A DNA stretch of 64,000 nucleotides from Novipirellula galeiformis (GTDB taxonomy: Bacteria > Planctomycetota > Planctomycetia > Pirellulales > Pirellulaceae): assembly GCF_007860095.1 (NCBI RefSeq), contig NZ_SJPT01000003.1:62001-126000 (forward strand). Reading direction: 5' to 3'. This document shows, one piece after another, positions 1 to 9,295 of this stretch. Below the pieces are notes generated by a model, which saw only the letters and a program-made list of their open reading frames with translations, was not told the DNA's origin and made no database searches. Made by a program: the position numbers and the translations under genes. Position 1 is the first letter of the stretch. Each line of letters starts with the position of its first letter.

Positions 1-1139
1 GTTTCGCCGCGGCGGAGTGCCGTGAACAAATCGGTATGCTCTTGGGCATAGCCGTTGGTGTCACGCCGATCCGCATCACTTTGCCAAATCACGTTGCCTC
101 GCGAATCACGCAATATCGCGTTGGCGAGATCCGCCGAACCTTGGGTGCCATGAGCGAACTCGCCGATACTCGTCCGGCAACCTTGCATGTGTCGACATTG
201 GCTCAACATTCGAGCGCCACCGGCATAGGTGTATTCGACCATATGGTGATCGAAAATTTGGCCATGGTCGATTCCGTCCCTCACTTCGCGGCCGCCTTGA
301 CCTTGGGCTTCAATCGGATGCGATTTCATCAACCAATTGATCACGTCCAAATTATGAACGTGTTGTTCCACGATATGATCGCCGCTTAGCCAATTGAAGT
401 AATACCAATTGCGCAGTTGGTACTCCAGTTCGGTTTGATCTTGAGTTCGCGGTCGTACCCACACGCCGGCACCATTCCAATAGGCCCGTGCAAACATGAT
501 CTCACCAATCGCTCCGTCCTGGATACGCTCGATGCATTGACGATAACGAACTTCGTGACGTCGTTGCAAACCGACGGCGACGGACAATCCTTGCTCGATC
601 GCGATTTGGTTGGCCGCCAGCACGCGGCGAACGCCGACCGCATCCGTCGCAACCGGCTTTTCCATAAAGACATGCTTGCCCGCCTGGACGGCCGCCTCGA
701 ACTGCAGTGGGCGAAAGCCAGGGGGGGTCGCCAAAATCACCACATCGACGTCACTGGCCATCACTTGTTTGTAGGCGTCCAGGCCGACGAAACGACGGTC
801 GTGAAGATCGACCTGGGATGGATGCTTTCCCTTGAGGGATCGATAGGCGGATTGGAGATTGTTTTCAAACACGTCGGCCAACGCCACCAACTTCACCTCG
901 CCACCGTGGGTGCGGAGGGCATCGAGCGCCGCTTCGGTTCCCCGTTTGCCACATCCGACCAAGCCGATCTTGATCGAATCGCTTCCGAAGGGGTGAGCCG
1001 CTCGAGCGACCCCGAGTTCGGCGCCCGCGATCGCCCCCCCGGCCAAGATGATCCCGCCCCCCTTCAGAAATCCGCGACGCGACGGCGCCTGAGGCGGCTG
1101 ACTGGAGGGCGTGTGTGTTTTAGGAGGGGGTGTTGGCAT
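1..1139 (-). CDS. Gfo/Idh/MocA family oxidoreductase with TAT signal (partial, C-terminus outside window)
   Basis: The reverse strand reads open from the ATG at 1139 to the window edge, giving 379 residues. The N-terminus carries a twin-arginine export signal (SRRGFLKGGG followed by a hydrophobic stretch). Next comes a Rossmann nucleotide-binding fold (IGLVGCGKRG) and the family motif EKPVATDA after the second beta-alpha unit. The last visible part (EHTDLFTALRRGE) matches the C-terminal region of planctomycete secreted Gfo/Idh/MocA proteins, so only a modest tail is missing. Members of the family oxidise or reduce sugar and inositol derivatives with NAD(P); the exported planctomycete versions are usually linked to polysaccharide breakdown, but the substrate cannot be told from sequence. 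It is divergent from the helicase gene at 1510. Confidence 0.9.
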   Translation of the reverse strand, partial: MPTPPPKTHTPSSQPPQAPSRRGFLKGGGIILAGGAIAGAELGVARAAHPFGSDSIKIGLVGCGKRGTEAALDALRTHGGEVKLVALADVFENNLQSAYRSLKGKHPSQVDLHDRRFVGLDAYKQVMASDVDVVILATPPGFRPLQFEAAVQAGKHVFMEKPVATDAVGVRRVLAANQIAIEQGLSVAVGLQRRHEVRYRQCIERIQDGAIGEIMFARAYWNGAGVWVRPRTQDQTELEYQLRNWYYFNWLSGDHIVEQHVHNLDVINWLMKSHPIEAQGQGGREVRDGIDHGQIFDHHMVEYTYAGGARMLSQCRHMQGCRTSIGEFAHGTQGSADLANAILRDSRGNVIWQSDADRRDTNGYAQEHTDLFTALRRGE

Positions 1140-1509
1140 CTCGGCGGATTAACCTTCGGGAATACGAATGTCGGAGCTAAAGTGCAGCCGCAATTGCGTC
1201 GTCAAGGTCCTTCAGAATACCCCGCAACGAGCATTCCGGCAATCAAAACGCCGTTGTCTGGCAAGAATCGCCTTGGTCTGGCAAGAAACAATGGACCGGT
1301 TGCTCAAATGCCCCCGGTTTCTTTTCGGCGTTTGAACCATAGCGGATGCCAAACGATCAAGTCGAGGTCGAGAACGATCAGGTCGAGGGCGAGGGAAACG
1401 AGCAATTGGCAGCTCGATACCACCGCATATTCCTCGTTTGGTCCTCACTCCCACGCGTGGTTTCTCGTGTTCGGATTGCCACATTTCGCTTTGTCCGTTT
1501 GTCAGTAAG
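1140..1509. other. Intergenic region between divergent genes
   Basis: The 370 bp lie between the oxidoreductase start and the helicase start, so promoters for both must be here, but I see no convincing -35/-10 pair. A direct repeat of period 20 (CTGGCAAGAA repeated at about 1258 and 1278) is the only visible structure. Confidence 0.5.
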
Positions 1510-4500
1510 ATGGTGTTGATGAATGCAAAACCAAGCAGTCCGAAGCTGACGTCCGAACCGCTACCCCCCTCGACCGCTCGGGAAACGAGGACGCGAGCAA
1601 AACCGACTCCGACGCTGGAACCGGCAACCCCGGCGACTCCCTGCCTTGATGCCGCGATGCGGATCGATCGATTTCGCTTGCGCCGTGACAAGAAGCGATT
1701 GAGTCCCGAAGCGTACGCAAAACGTCTGGCCGAATCGGTCAAACAATGTGATGCACGCAAGGCTGCGACGCCTCGGATCGAGTACTCCGATGAACTGCCA
1801 ATCTCGGCGCATCGCGACGAGCTGATCCAACTGATCCGCGATCGCCAAGTCATTGTCGTTTGTGGTGAAACGGGCAGTGGCAAGAGTACCCAATTGCCCA
1901 AAATCTGTCTCGAAGCCGGACTCGGTCGCGAGGCGATGATCGGACACACCCAGCCGCGTCGTTTGGCGGCTCGTAGTATCGCGACGCGCTTGGCCGAGGA
2001 ACTCGAGACCACGCTCGGCAAAACCGTGGGCTACCACGTTCGCTTCGGGGATCAAACGGGGCCCGAAACGTTGATCAAACTGATGACCGACGGGATCCTG
2101 TTGGCGGAAACTCAATCCGATCGCTTCCTCGATGCTTACGATGCGATCATCATCGACGAAGCTCACGAGCGATCGCTGAATATCGATTTTTTGTTGGGCT
2201 ACCTGCGGCGGTTGCAATCGAAACGGCCCGATTTGAAAATCATCATTACCTCGGCAACGATCGATGCGGAGCGGTTTGCCGAGCACTTTGCTGATGAATC
2301 CGGCCCCGCTCCGATCGTCAACGTCGAAGGCCGCGGCTATCCGGTTGAACTCCGCTACCTGCCCTGGGAAGACGTCGTCAACGATGAAGATCGCGGCTAC
2401 GATTTAGCTCGCCACGTGATCGCTGGAATCGAGTCGTTGTCGCGGGGTGGCGGCGGCGGTGACACGTTGGTCTTTTTGCCCACCGAACGCGATATCCGCG
2501 AAGTCACCCATCGTGTCGCCGGGCACTACAAGCGATTGGGGATGCCCAATCGAGTGGATCTATTGCCGCTGTATGCGCGCTTGCCACAAAAAGAACAGCA
2601 GCGGATCTTTCATCACGACGCCGGCAAGCGTCGGATCATCTTCGCCACCAACGTGGCGGAAAGCTCGTTGACGGTTCCCGGAATTCACTCGGTGATCGAT
2701 ACCGGGACCGCTCGGATCAGCCGCTACAGTCCGCGCAGCAAACTGCAACGATTGCCGATCGAGTCGGTCAGCCGCGCGAGTGCGAATCAACGCGCCGGTC
2801 GTTGTGGGCGTATTGGTCCCGGCATTTGTGTGCGTTTGTACTCACTCGATGATTATGAATCGCGTGACGCGTTCACGACGCCCGAAATTCGGCGAACCAA
2901 TTTGGCTTCGGTCATTTTGCAAACCAAGACGCTACGACTTGGTCGCTTGGAAGAGTTCCCGCTCCTCGATCCGCCGCGTCCCGAATCGATCCGCGAAGGG
3001 ATTCGTACGTTGATGGAATTGCGGGCGATCGATGATAAACATGAATTGACCGAAATCGGTCAAAAACTAGGCCGATTGCCCGTCGATCCTCGCGTGGGAA
3101 GGATGATCCTGGCTGCGGACGAGTTCGGCGTGTTGCCTGAAATCTTGCCCATCGCGGCGGCGCTCGAAATCCAAGATCCCCGAGATCGCCCGCAAGAAAA
3201 ACAGCAAGCGGCCGATGAAGCGCACGCGATGTTCAAGGATCCCAATAGTGATTTCCTGTCCTATTTGAAGTTGTGGCGGCATTATGAAGAGGCTCGTGAG
3301 AAACATTCACGCAATAAGTTGACACGCGTCCTGCGTCAACAATTTTTGTCGCCCAATCGCATGCGTGAGTGGTCCGACGTCTATCGTCAACTCAAAGAAA
3401 TGGTCGCGACGTCACTGGGCGAACGCAAAGGAGCCCGCAAGAAAATTGGTGCGATTCGCTTTGCCGATGATCCCGAGCGATTGCTTGACGCCAACTTAGA
3501 CGACGCGTTGCACCAAGCTTTGTTGACCGGATTGTTGTCGAGCGTCGCGACGGTCAAAGAAAAGGGGGAGTACACCGGGGCCGGTGGATTGAGGCTTTAC
3601 TTGTGGCCCGGAAGTGGTGTGGCGGCAAGCAAGCCGAAGTGGATTGTGGCTGCCGAGCTTGTTGAAACCGCCAAGCAATACGCACGCACGGTGGCGCGAA
3701 TCAAACCTGAGTGGATCGAAACCATCGGTGCCCATCTGCTCAAACGATCGCACAGTGATCCGCACTGGAGTTCCAAGTCAAGTGGTGCCTTTTGTTATGA
3801 ACGTATCTCGTTGTTTGGGATGCCCGTGGTGGTTCACCGCCGCGTGCCCTTGCCGCCCATTGATGCTTCGACCGCTCGCGATTTATTGATCGAACACGGC
3901 TTGGTCGAGCAGCAAATGAAGACGACCGCACGCTTCGTGCGATTCAACCAAAACTTACAAGAATCGATCGCGTCGTTGGCCGCCAAGACACGCCGACGTG
4001 ATTTGGTGGTCGATCCCTACGCGGTGGAACGTTTCTATCAATCGCACTTGCCCGAAGACGTTTGCGATCGTGGCCGGTTGGAGAAATTCGATCGCGCGCT
4101 CGAAGCCCCCGCTTGGACCAAACAGCTTCGCGACGCCGCGGATTTGTCGGCTTGGCTGCAATCGCCGCCTAAGCTTGATGAAAACGCAACGCCGTACATG
4201 CAGCCCGATGATTTAATCGAAGCCGCCAGCGAAGCGATCACCAAGGAAGCTTTTCCCGACGAACTGCAAATTGGCAGTTCGCGATTGCCGCTTGAGTATC
4301 GCTTTGAACCGGGGGCGGAAGCCGACGGGATCCAATTGAAAATCCATCAAGCCGCGTTGCCGCAAGTCAGCGACGAGCGATTGGGGTGGTTGGTTCCCGG
4401 ATTGTTGCAAACCAAGCTCGTCGCGATGATCAAATCGTTGCCCAAGCGAATCCGGCGAAACCTTGTGCCCGCAGCGGACATTGCTGCAAAAGTCAGCCAG

Positions 4501-5616
4501 GAATTGGCTGCGGATTATGGCCAAGTGCCGTTCATGCCATCGGTATGTGCCGCGTTTTCGCGGCACGCTGAAATGCCAGTGACCCCCGATGATTTTCAGT
4601 CCGAGAAACTCGACGATTATCTGCAATTCCTCGTTACGGTGGTCGACGATGACGGCAAAACAATCGCCAGTGGACGCGAAGTTCAACCGCTGAAGGAAAA
4701 ACTAGGTTCGGCAAAGGACCAGCCCGAGACTGCCGAAGCGGATCTTTCCGATGAATCGTGGTCTCGCGAGTCGATGGTCACGTTCGATATTGAGTTGCTA
4801 CCCAAAGAGGTTGTGCGGACGCGAGGCGGGGTGAAGGTCGCACAATACCCGGCGTTCTTTGACAAGGGGGACGGCGTTGCCACGCGTTTGGTCTCGGACT
4901 TGCAAACCGCCGACGCGATCACACGTCAAGGCTTGACGCGATTGTTTGCCTTGGCTGAAAAGAAAGAATTGCGGACTCAGGTGCGATGGCTGCCTTCGCT
5001 TGAGCAAGCCAAGGTGAAGCTTAGCGGGGTGGTTTCCGCCGCGTCGATGGAATCGCAATTGATCGACTTGTTGGCTCGTATCGCGTTTGTCGAAAACGAA
5101 CCCGTCATTCGAAGCAAAGAGGCGTTCGATCAACGCCGCAGCGAACGGGCACGGCGGATCGCCGAAGCGACTCAAGAGGTCGCAGTATGGTTGTCCGCGA
5201 TGGCTGACGCCTACTTTTCCGCTCGACGCCAAATCGAATCGACGACTGGAAATCGTTTCGATCAAGCGATGCGGGATGTCCGTACACAGATGGAATGGTT
5301 GATTCACGACCAATTTCTTGCGGCCACACCTTGGGCCTGGCTCAAGCATTATCCTCGCTATTTCACCGCCATCGCGTACCGTTTGGAGAAGCTGACCAGC
5401 GGCTCGGCCCCTCGGGATCGCGAAGGGACCGAAACGGTGGAGAGTATTCGCCAGCGATGGATGTCAACGCTACCCGAGAGCGAGCGAAATCCGCGCGACC
5501 AATCAGCGATCGAAGTGCGTTGGATGATCGAAGAGCTACGAGTCAGTTTGTTTGCTCAACCGCTTGGCACGTCGATCAAAATCTCACCACAGCGATGCGA
5601 AAAAGCGATCAAGTAG
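1510..5616 (+). CDS. hrpA: ATP-dependent RNA helicase HrpA
   Basis: DEAH-box RNA helicase of about 1368 residues, close to the roughly 1300 residues of E. coli HrpA. Visible in order are Walker A (GETGSGKST, near residue 118), the DEAH box (IIDEAHERS, near 216), the SAT motif (ITSATID, near 247), and motif VI with QRAGRCGR. These are followed by the helicase-associated and OB-fold region and the long DUF3418-type C-terminus ending in LGTSIKIS. The family unwinds RNA and helps resolve stalled ribosomes and mRNA processing in the cytoplasm. An in-frame TTG lies upstream at 1438, but the ATG codons at 1510 or 1519 are more plausible starts; no strong ribosome-binding site settles the choice. The first 70 residues are Pro/Thr-rich and probably disordered. 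Confidence 0.95.
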   Translation: MVLMNAKPSSPKLTSEPLPPSTARETRTRAKPTPTLEPATPATPCLDAAMRIDRFRLRRDKKRLSPEAYAKRLAESVKQCDARKAATPRIEYSDELPISAHRDELIQLIRDRQVIVVCGETGSGKSTQLPKICLEAGLGREAMIGHTQPRRLAARSIATRLAEELETTLGKTVGYHVRFGDQTGPETLIKLMTDGILLAETQSDRFLDAYDAIIIDEAHERSLNIDFLLGYLRRLQSKRPDLKIIITSATIDAERFAEHFADESGPAPIVNVEGRGYPVELRYLPWEDVVNDEDRGYDLARHVIAGIESLSRGGGGGDTLVFLPTERDIREVTHRVAGHYKRLGMPNRVDLLPLYARLPQKEQQRIFHHDAGKRRIIFATNVAESSLTVPGIHSVIDTGTARISRYSPRSKLQRLPIESVSRASANQRAGRCGRIGPGICVRLYSLDDYESRDAFTTPEIRRTNLASVILQTKTLRLGRLEEFPLLDPPRPESIREGIRTLMELRAIDDKHELTEIGQKLGRLPVDPRVGRMILAADEFGVLPEILPIAAALEIQDPRDRPQEKQQAADEAHAMFKDPNSDFLSYLKLWRHYEEAREKHSRNKLTRVLRQQFLSPNRMREWSDVYRQLKEMVATSLGERKGARKKIGAIRFADDPERLLDANLDDALHQALLTGLLSSVATVKEKGEYTGAGGLRLYLWPGSGVAASKPKWIVAAELVETAKQYARTVARIKPEWIETIGAHLLKRSHSDPHWSSKSSGAFCYERISLFGMPVVVHRRVPLPPIDASTARDLLIEHGLVEQQMKTTARFVRFNQNLQESIASLAAKTRRRDLVVDPYAVERFYQSHLPEDVCDRGRLEKFDRALEAPAWTKQLRDAADLSAWLQSPPKLDENATPYMQPDDLIEAASEAITKEAFPDELQIGSSRLPLEYRFEPGAEADGIQLKIHQAALPQVSDERLGWLVPGLLQTKLVAMIKSLPKRIRRNLVPAADIAAKVSQELAADYGQVPFMPSVCAAFSRHAEMPVTPDDFQSEKLDDYLQFLVTVVDDDGKTIASGREVQPLKEKLGSAKDQPETAEADLSDESWSRESMVTFDIELLPKEVVRTRGGVKVAQYPAFFDKGDGVATRLVSDLQTADAITRQGLTRLFALAEKKELRTQVRWLPSLEQAKVKLSGVVSAASMESQLIDLLARIAFVENEPVIRSKEAFDQRRSERARRIAEATQEVAVWLSAMADAYFSARRQIESTTGNRFDQAMRDVRTQMEWLIHDQFLAATPWAWLKHYPRYFTAIAYRLEKLTSGSAPRDREGTETVESIRQRWMSTLPESERNPRDQSAIEVRWMIEELRVSLFAQPLGTSIKISPQRCEKAIK

Positions 5617-6036
5617 CGAAAATACAACAAGCATTGCGGCACCCCCACACTCAGCCACCCGTGCGGTGGTTAGGGTTTTGCCTGTTAAGCGGCTCGGGGT
5701 AATGAATCGCGTTTTGGGGTGCCGTCGCGCTCAGGTAAAGGCGTGTATCTTTCACAAAGGTAAAGCGAATACGCAGGAGTTTGGATCACGTCGGCAATTA
5801 CACTGGATGGGCGACACGGTGGAAGGTGGCGAGTGAACGGTCGTCGGTCTCGCGTCGAACCGATCCGACAGACGCCTGATCGGACAGACGCCCGTTCCGC
5901 CTATTGGACCGCGCGCCTGTCGGACCGGGCGCAGCAATGGCTCCCCCAACTCGTATGCCCGCGCTGAGATTAACCGCGCAAACGCCATCCGCATTGGGGG
6001 CGTTTTTTATCATCTTTACCCCGCACGAATTCTCGC
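5617..6036. other. Intergenic region downstream of hrpA
   Basis: The 420 bp contain no supported gene. Reading frames here are short and lack family features. A GC-rich direct repeat (GGACAGACGCC-like at about 5868 and 5881) is followed by a terminator-like hairpin at 5981-6010, listed separately. The promoter of the kinase gene at 6037 should lie here. Confidence 0.5.
5981..6010 (+). terminator. Terminator-like hairpin just upstream of the kinase gene
   Basis: AACGCC (5981-5986) pairs with GGCGTT (5999-6004), with possible inner CC/GG pairs, followed by a T-run (TTTTTTAT). It sits 365 bp after hrpA but only 27 bp before the kinase start codon. It could end hrpA readthrough or act as an attenuator in the kinase leader. 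The stem is short. Confidence 0.45.
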
Positions 6037-8265
6037 ATGAGCCGATTCAATTTTTTTCGCTCGTCCATTCGTACTTCCGCCAGCGGCCATCCCAAGGCGC
6101 ACATGACGTGGGCGTCACGCAGCATGGCAAACAGCGTGATCCGGACACGCACGTTTTTGCGCAAACAATTGTGGGTCTGGCCCATTGTTGCGGTCTTGGT
6201 TTTAAGTCTGGTTGGCTACTTCACCAATAATTTGGTCGAAACCACGATCAAAGGAAATTTAAGTTCGGGGCTGAAATCGTTCGTGGGCATTGAAACGGAG
6301 ATGCTCGAGAAGTGGTTTCGTGTGCAGAAGTCGAATGCCCAGACGCTGGCAAATTCATTGCCCGTGCGCAGTGTGGTTTACAAGATGATCGCCGAGCAAA
6401 CCGAGGCTGCTGCGTCAGAACCGGCAACGACGTCGCTCGACGACGAGTTGCAAACGCACTTAGCTCCCGCGATGTCGTCTCACGATTACATCGGTTACTT
6501 TGTTGCCGATCGCTCTCATCGCATTCTCTCGGCATCGCAACACGCCTTGGTAGGGCAGGATGATATCCCTGAGTATCATTCGTTTCTTGCCGAGTGCCTC
6601 GAGGGAAAAACGGTCGTCTCTCCTCCCTTTGCGAGCGTTGTGATGCTGCCCGATGAGACGGGACGATTGCGAGTCGGCCAGCCGACGATGTATGCCTGTG
6701 CCCCGCTGCGCGATGAATCGTTCCAGGTCGTCGGAGTGTTGGCATTGCAGATTCGGCCCGAACGTGAGTTCACGGGAATCTTGCAATTAGGGACGGTGGG
6801 TGTCTCGGGAGAAACGTACGCCTTCAACGAAGAGGGCATGATGGTTTCCAATAGTCGTTTCGATGAAGAGTTGATGCTGTTGGGGATTTTGCCTGACCGC
6901 GAAAACTCACGTTCGATTTTGAACGTCTCGCTTCGCGATCCTGGAGGCAATATGCTCGACGGATATCGACCGCAAACGCGTCGCTCGAAACTGCCGCTGA
7001 CCCGTATGACCGCAGATGCGATTGCTGGTAACGCGGCAGTCGACGTGGAGGGCTATCGCGACTTTCGCGGCGTTCCTGTTGTCGGGGCTTGGCGCTGGAT
7101 GCCGGAGTACAAGATCGGCGTCGTCACGGAGATCAGTGTTGCCCAGGCGTATCGGCCGCTCGTGATTTTGAGGACAACGTTCTTGGCGCTGTTCGGCATG
7201 TTAATCCTTAGCTCGATTGCCATCTTTGCGTTCACGGTGTTGGTATCCCGATTGCATCGCGATGCTCAAAAGGCTGCGTTGAAAGCACAACAACTCGGGC
7301 AATATACCTTGGAGGAGCAAATCGGACGGGGCGCCATGGGGGTCGTTTACCGTGGCCACCATGCCATGCTCCGCCGTCCCGCAGCGATCAAGATGTTGGA
7401 TATCGAAAAAATGAATGAGGAGACACTCGCACGCTTCGAACGCGAGGTGCAAATCACCTGCCAACTGAACCATCCCAACACGATTGCGATTTACGATTAC
7501 GGTCGCACCCCCGAGGAACTGTTCTACTACGCGATGGAGTTCATCGAGGGAATTGATCTGCAATCGTTAGTAACCCAGTACGGACCGCAGCCCGAAGCAC
7601 GCGTGATTCATATCCTGCGGCAAATGTGCGGTTCCTTGTACGAAGCTCATTCGCAAGGGTTGGTACACCGCGACATCAAACCGGCCAATACGATGATTGC
7701 CGTACGGGGCTGCGTACCCGATGTGGTCAAAGTGCTTGATTTTGGGTTGGTCAAATCGATCAACGATACGACCGACAAGCATCCCCAAAATGGCTTGACG
7801 GGAACTCCGCTCTACATGTCGCCCGAAGCGATTCAGTCGCCGCTCACGGTCGACGCCTGTAGCGATCTTTACGCAGTCGGTGCGGTCGGCTACTTCTTGA
7901 TCACGGGCCGTCCAGTGTTTCAAGCCGAGACCATCGCAGAGTTGTGCCACAAACATTTGGACGATGACCCCGTCTCGCCCTCGCAATTGGTCTCTGGGGC
8001 TATCTCGCCTGAGTTGGAGCACGCGATTTTGTCGTGTTTAGAAAAACGTCGTGCCAAGCGTCCTCAAACGGCACGCGACTTGGCAAAACTACTTGAGAAA
8101 TGTCCGTTGGCTCACGATTGGACCACCGAAGATGGGGGCCAGTGGTGGAGTCGACATGATCGAGGCAAGAAACGCCCCAGCGGTGTCGCAGCCAAAGCAC
8201 CCGTGGATGCAGGTCCCGTGACGGACCAAACGATGGATCAAACCATCGACCAAGCCGGCACATGA
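6037..8265 (+). CDS. Membrane Ser/Thr protein kinase with extracytoplasmic Cache sensor
   Basis: 742 residues. There is a transmembrane helix at about 45-63, then a periplasmic region of about 310 residues of double-Cache type (contains YIGYFVADRSHRILSAS and GETYAFNEEGMMVSNSRF). A second transmembrane helix follows at about 375-403, then a Hanks-type kinase. Kinase motifs are complete: GRGAMGVVY (near 429), VAIK-type lysine near 452, HRDIKPAN (near 544), DFG (near 568) and a GTPLYMSPEA activation segment. The Cache plus kinase arrangement suggests that a small extracellular ligand controls phosphorylation inside the cell; the ligand is unknown. The C-terminal 50 residues are polar and end in MDQTMDQTIDQ-like repeats. 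The gene stands alone. Other in-frame ATGs at residues 23 and 30 could be the true start. Confidence 0.92.
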   Translation: MSRFNFFRSSIRTSASGHPKAHMTWASRSMANSVIRTRTFLRKQLWVWPIVAVLVLSLVGYFTNNLVETTIKGNLSSGLKSFVGIETEMLEKWFRVQKSNAQTLANSLPVRSVVYKMIAEQTEAAASEPATTSLDDELQTHLAPAMSSHDYIGYFVADRSHRILSASQHALVGQDDIPEYHSFLAECLEGKTVVSPPFASVVMLPDETGRLRVGQPTMYACAPLRDESFQVVGVLALQIRPEREFTGILQLGTVGVSGETYAFNEEGMMVSNSRFDEELMLLGILPDRENSRSILNVSLRDPGGNMLDGYRPQTRRSKLPLTRMTADAIAGNAAVDVEGYRDFRGVPVVGAWRWMPEYKIGVVTEISVAQAYRPLVILRTTFLALFGMLILSSIAIFAFTVLVSRLHRDAQKAALKAQQLGQYTLEEQIGRGAMGVVYRGHHAMLRRPAAIKMLDIEKMNEETLARFEREVQITCQLNHPNTIAIYDYGRTPEELFYYAMEFIEGIDLQSLVTQYGPQPEARVIHILRQMCGSLYEAHSQGLVHRDIKPANTMIAVRGCVPDVVKVLDFGLVKSINDTTDKHPQNGLTGTPLYMSPEAIQSPLTVDACSDLYAVGAVGYFLITGRPVFQAETIAELCHKHLDDDPVSPSQLVSGAISPELEHAILSCLEKRRAKRPQTARDLAKLLEKCPLAHDWTTEDGGQWWSRHDRGKKRPSGVAAKAPVDAGPVTDQTMDQTIDQAGT

Positions 8266-8435
8266 TTGGGCCGCATGCGATTGGGCGTGTTCGGAGTTAG
8301 GTGGAGGGCACCGCCGAGGGCGAAGCGAAGCGCCGAGACGCGACGTAAACGCCTCAAGCGGTGGATCATGCAATTCCATCGGCTATGAGGATGACGTGGG
8401 ATTCACCCGAAGCGACGATGTGATTTTCGAATCAC

Positions 8436-8475
8436 TCCTAGGCGGCGTCATTGAATCCTAGGCGGCGTCATTGAA
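8436..8475. repeat. Two perfect 20-bp tandem copies spanning a stop codon
   Basis: TCCTAGGCGGCGTCATTGAA occurs twice back to back (8436-8455 and 8456-8475). The repeat overlaps the last codons and the stop of the flgN-like gene, so a second copy of the gene end lies directly after the stop. Confidence 0.9.
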
Positions 8476-8943
8476 CAGCCGGCCACCGCCACGCTGTTTG
8501 TTTTCGCCTTTGCTGGATCGATCGTAAGTGCTCGGCGTGTCGATACCGGCCAGTAATCGCAGGACGTCCTGAGAGTAGTTGGCCAAGTGGTACTGGCACA
8601 CGAACAACGAGACCGCTGCGGTGTGAGTCGAAGCGATCGTCGCGGCGATCGCGCGGCTGCGATTGACGAGTTCGACTTCGTCAAGGGAATCGAGTTTTTC
8701 GATTAGGGTCGTGCCCGTCGGCGGCGCATGCTCATCGCTCAGCAACCGTTCGCGGTTTTCCACCATGCTTTCTAGCTGCGTCACGGCGCCGAGCAATTCC
8801 GCTGCGGAATCGCCGACCTCGTTGGCGCTACCGACTTTAGTTTTCAGACGCGTGTCGGCAATCATCTTCTGGACCGTATCGACAGCGATCTCAAGGTCGT
8901 CGAGATACTCAACGACGCGGGCGGGCCAAGTTGGAATTTGCAT
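8458..8943 (-). CDS. FlgN-like flagellar chaperone
   Basis: 161 residues, almost entirely helical and charged, with no signal peptide or membrane segment. It is the last gene of the flagellar block, directly after the flgJ-like gene (4 bp gap). Size, helical character and position fit FlgN, the export chaperone for the hook-junction proteins FlgK and FlgL, which often closes this type of operon. Sequence conservation in FlgN is low, so the call rests mainly on context. The C-terminus (SSKGENKQRGGGRLFNDAA) is encoded by the first copy of a tandem DNA repeat. Confidence 0.65.
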   Translation of the reverse strand: MQIPTWPARVVEYLDDLEIAVDTVQKMIADTRLKTKVGSANEVGDSAAELLGAVTQLESMVENRERLLSDEHAPPTGTTLIEKLDSLDEVELVNRSRAIAATIASTHTAAVSLFVCQYHLANYSQDVLRLLAGIDTPSTYDRSSKGENKQRGGGRLFNDAA

Positions 8944-8947
8944 GGTT

Positions 8948-9265
8948 CTACGAGCTGCGGTTCATTTGGAATAATTGGAACATCGGATCGGCAATGGCAC
9001 CGGCCGATGCCTCGGTGAGATCCTCGACAATCAACTGGTCCATTTGCTGCTGGAAAACTTCCTCGGTTCGTCCCCCATGCATGTAAGCGGGTTTGCCGAC
9101 CGATTTGCGCATCGAATCGAGCATGCTACCAAACAGAGTCTGGCCGACAAAATCAGTAAACGCTTCCTGGGTTTCGTTTGCAGGTTGTTGGGGCGATTGG
9201 GATACCGAGTGTTGATCCAGTGTCGAGGAAGCCGATCCGAACGGGGACGAGGAGGAAATGTTCAT
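8948..9265 (-). CDS. flgJ: FlgJ N-terminal-domain (rod-binding) protein
   Basis: 105 residues matching the rod-binding domain of FlgJ: FVGQTLFGSMLDSMRKSVGK, the GGRTEEVFQQQMD segment and a helical tail. The muramidase/glucosaminidase half found in enterobacterial FlgJ is absent, as in many bacteria, so another enzyme must open the peptidoglycan for rod assembly. It lies 30 bp after flgI. The first 35 residues are Ser/Gln-rich and poorly conserved. Confidence 0.8.
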   Translation of the reverse strand: MNISSSSPFGSASSTLDQHSVSQSPQQPANETQEAFTDFVGQTLFGSMLDSMRKSVGKPAYMHGGRTEEVFQQQMDQLIVEDLTEASAGAIADPMFQLFQMNRSS

Positions 9266-9295
9266 GCGAGTAACCGTTTTGAGGGAGGGAGCGGT

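Noticed and set aside
1438-1509. Upstream TTG start for hrpA
   Set aside because: The added 24 residues are Cys/Ser-rich and unlike helicase N-termini; two ATG codons follow closely.
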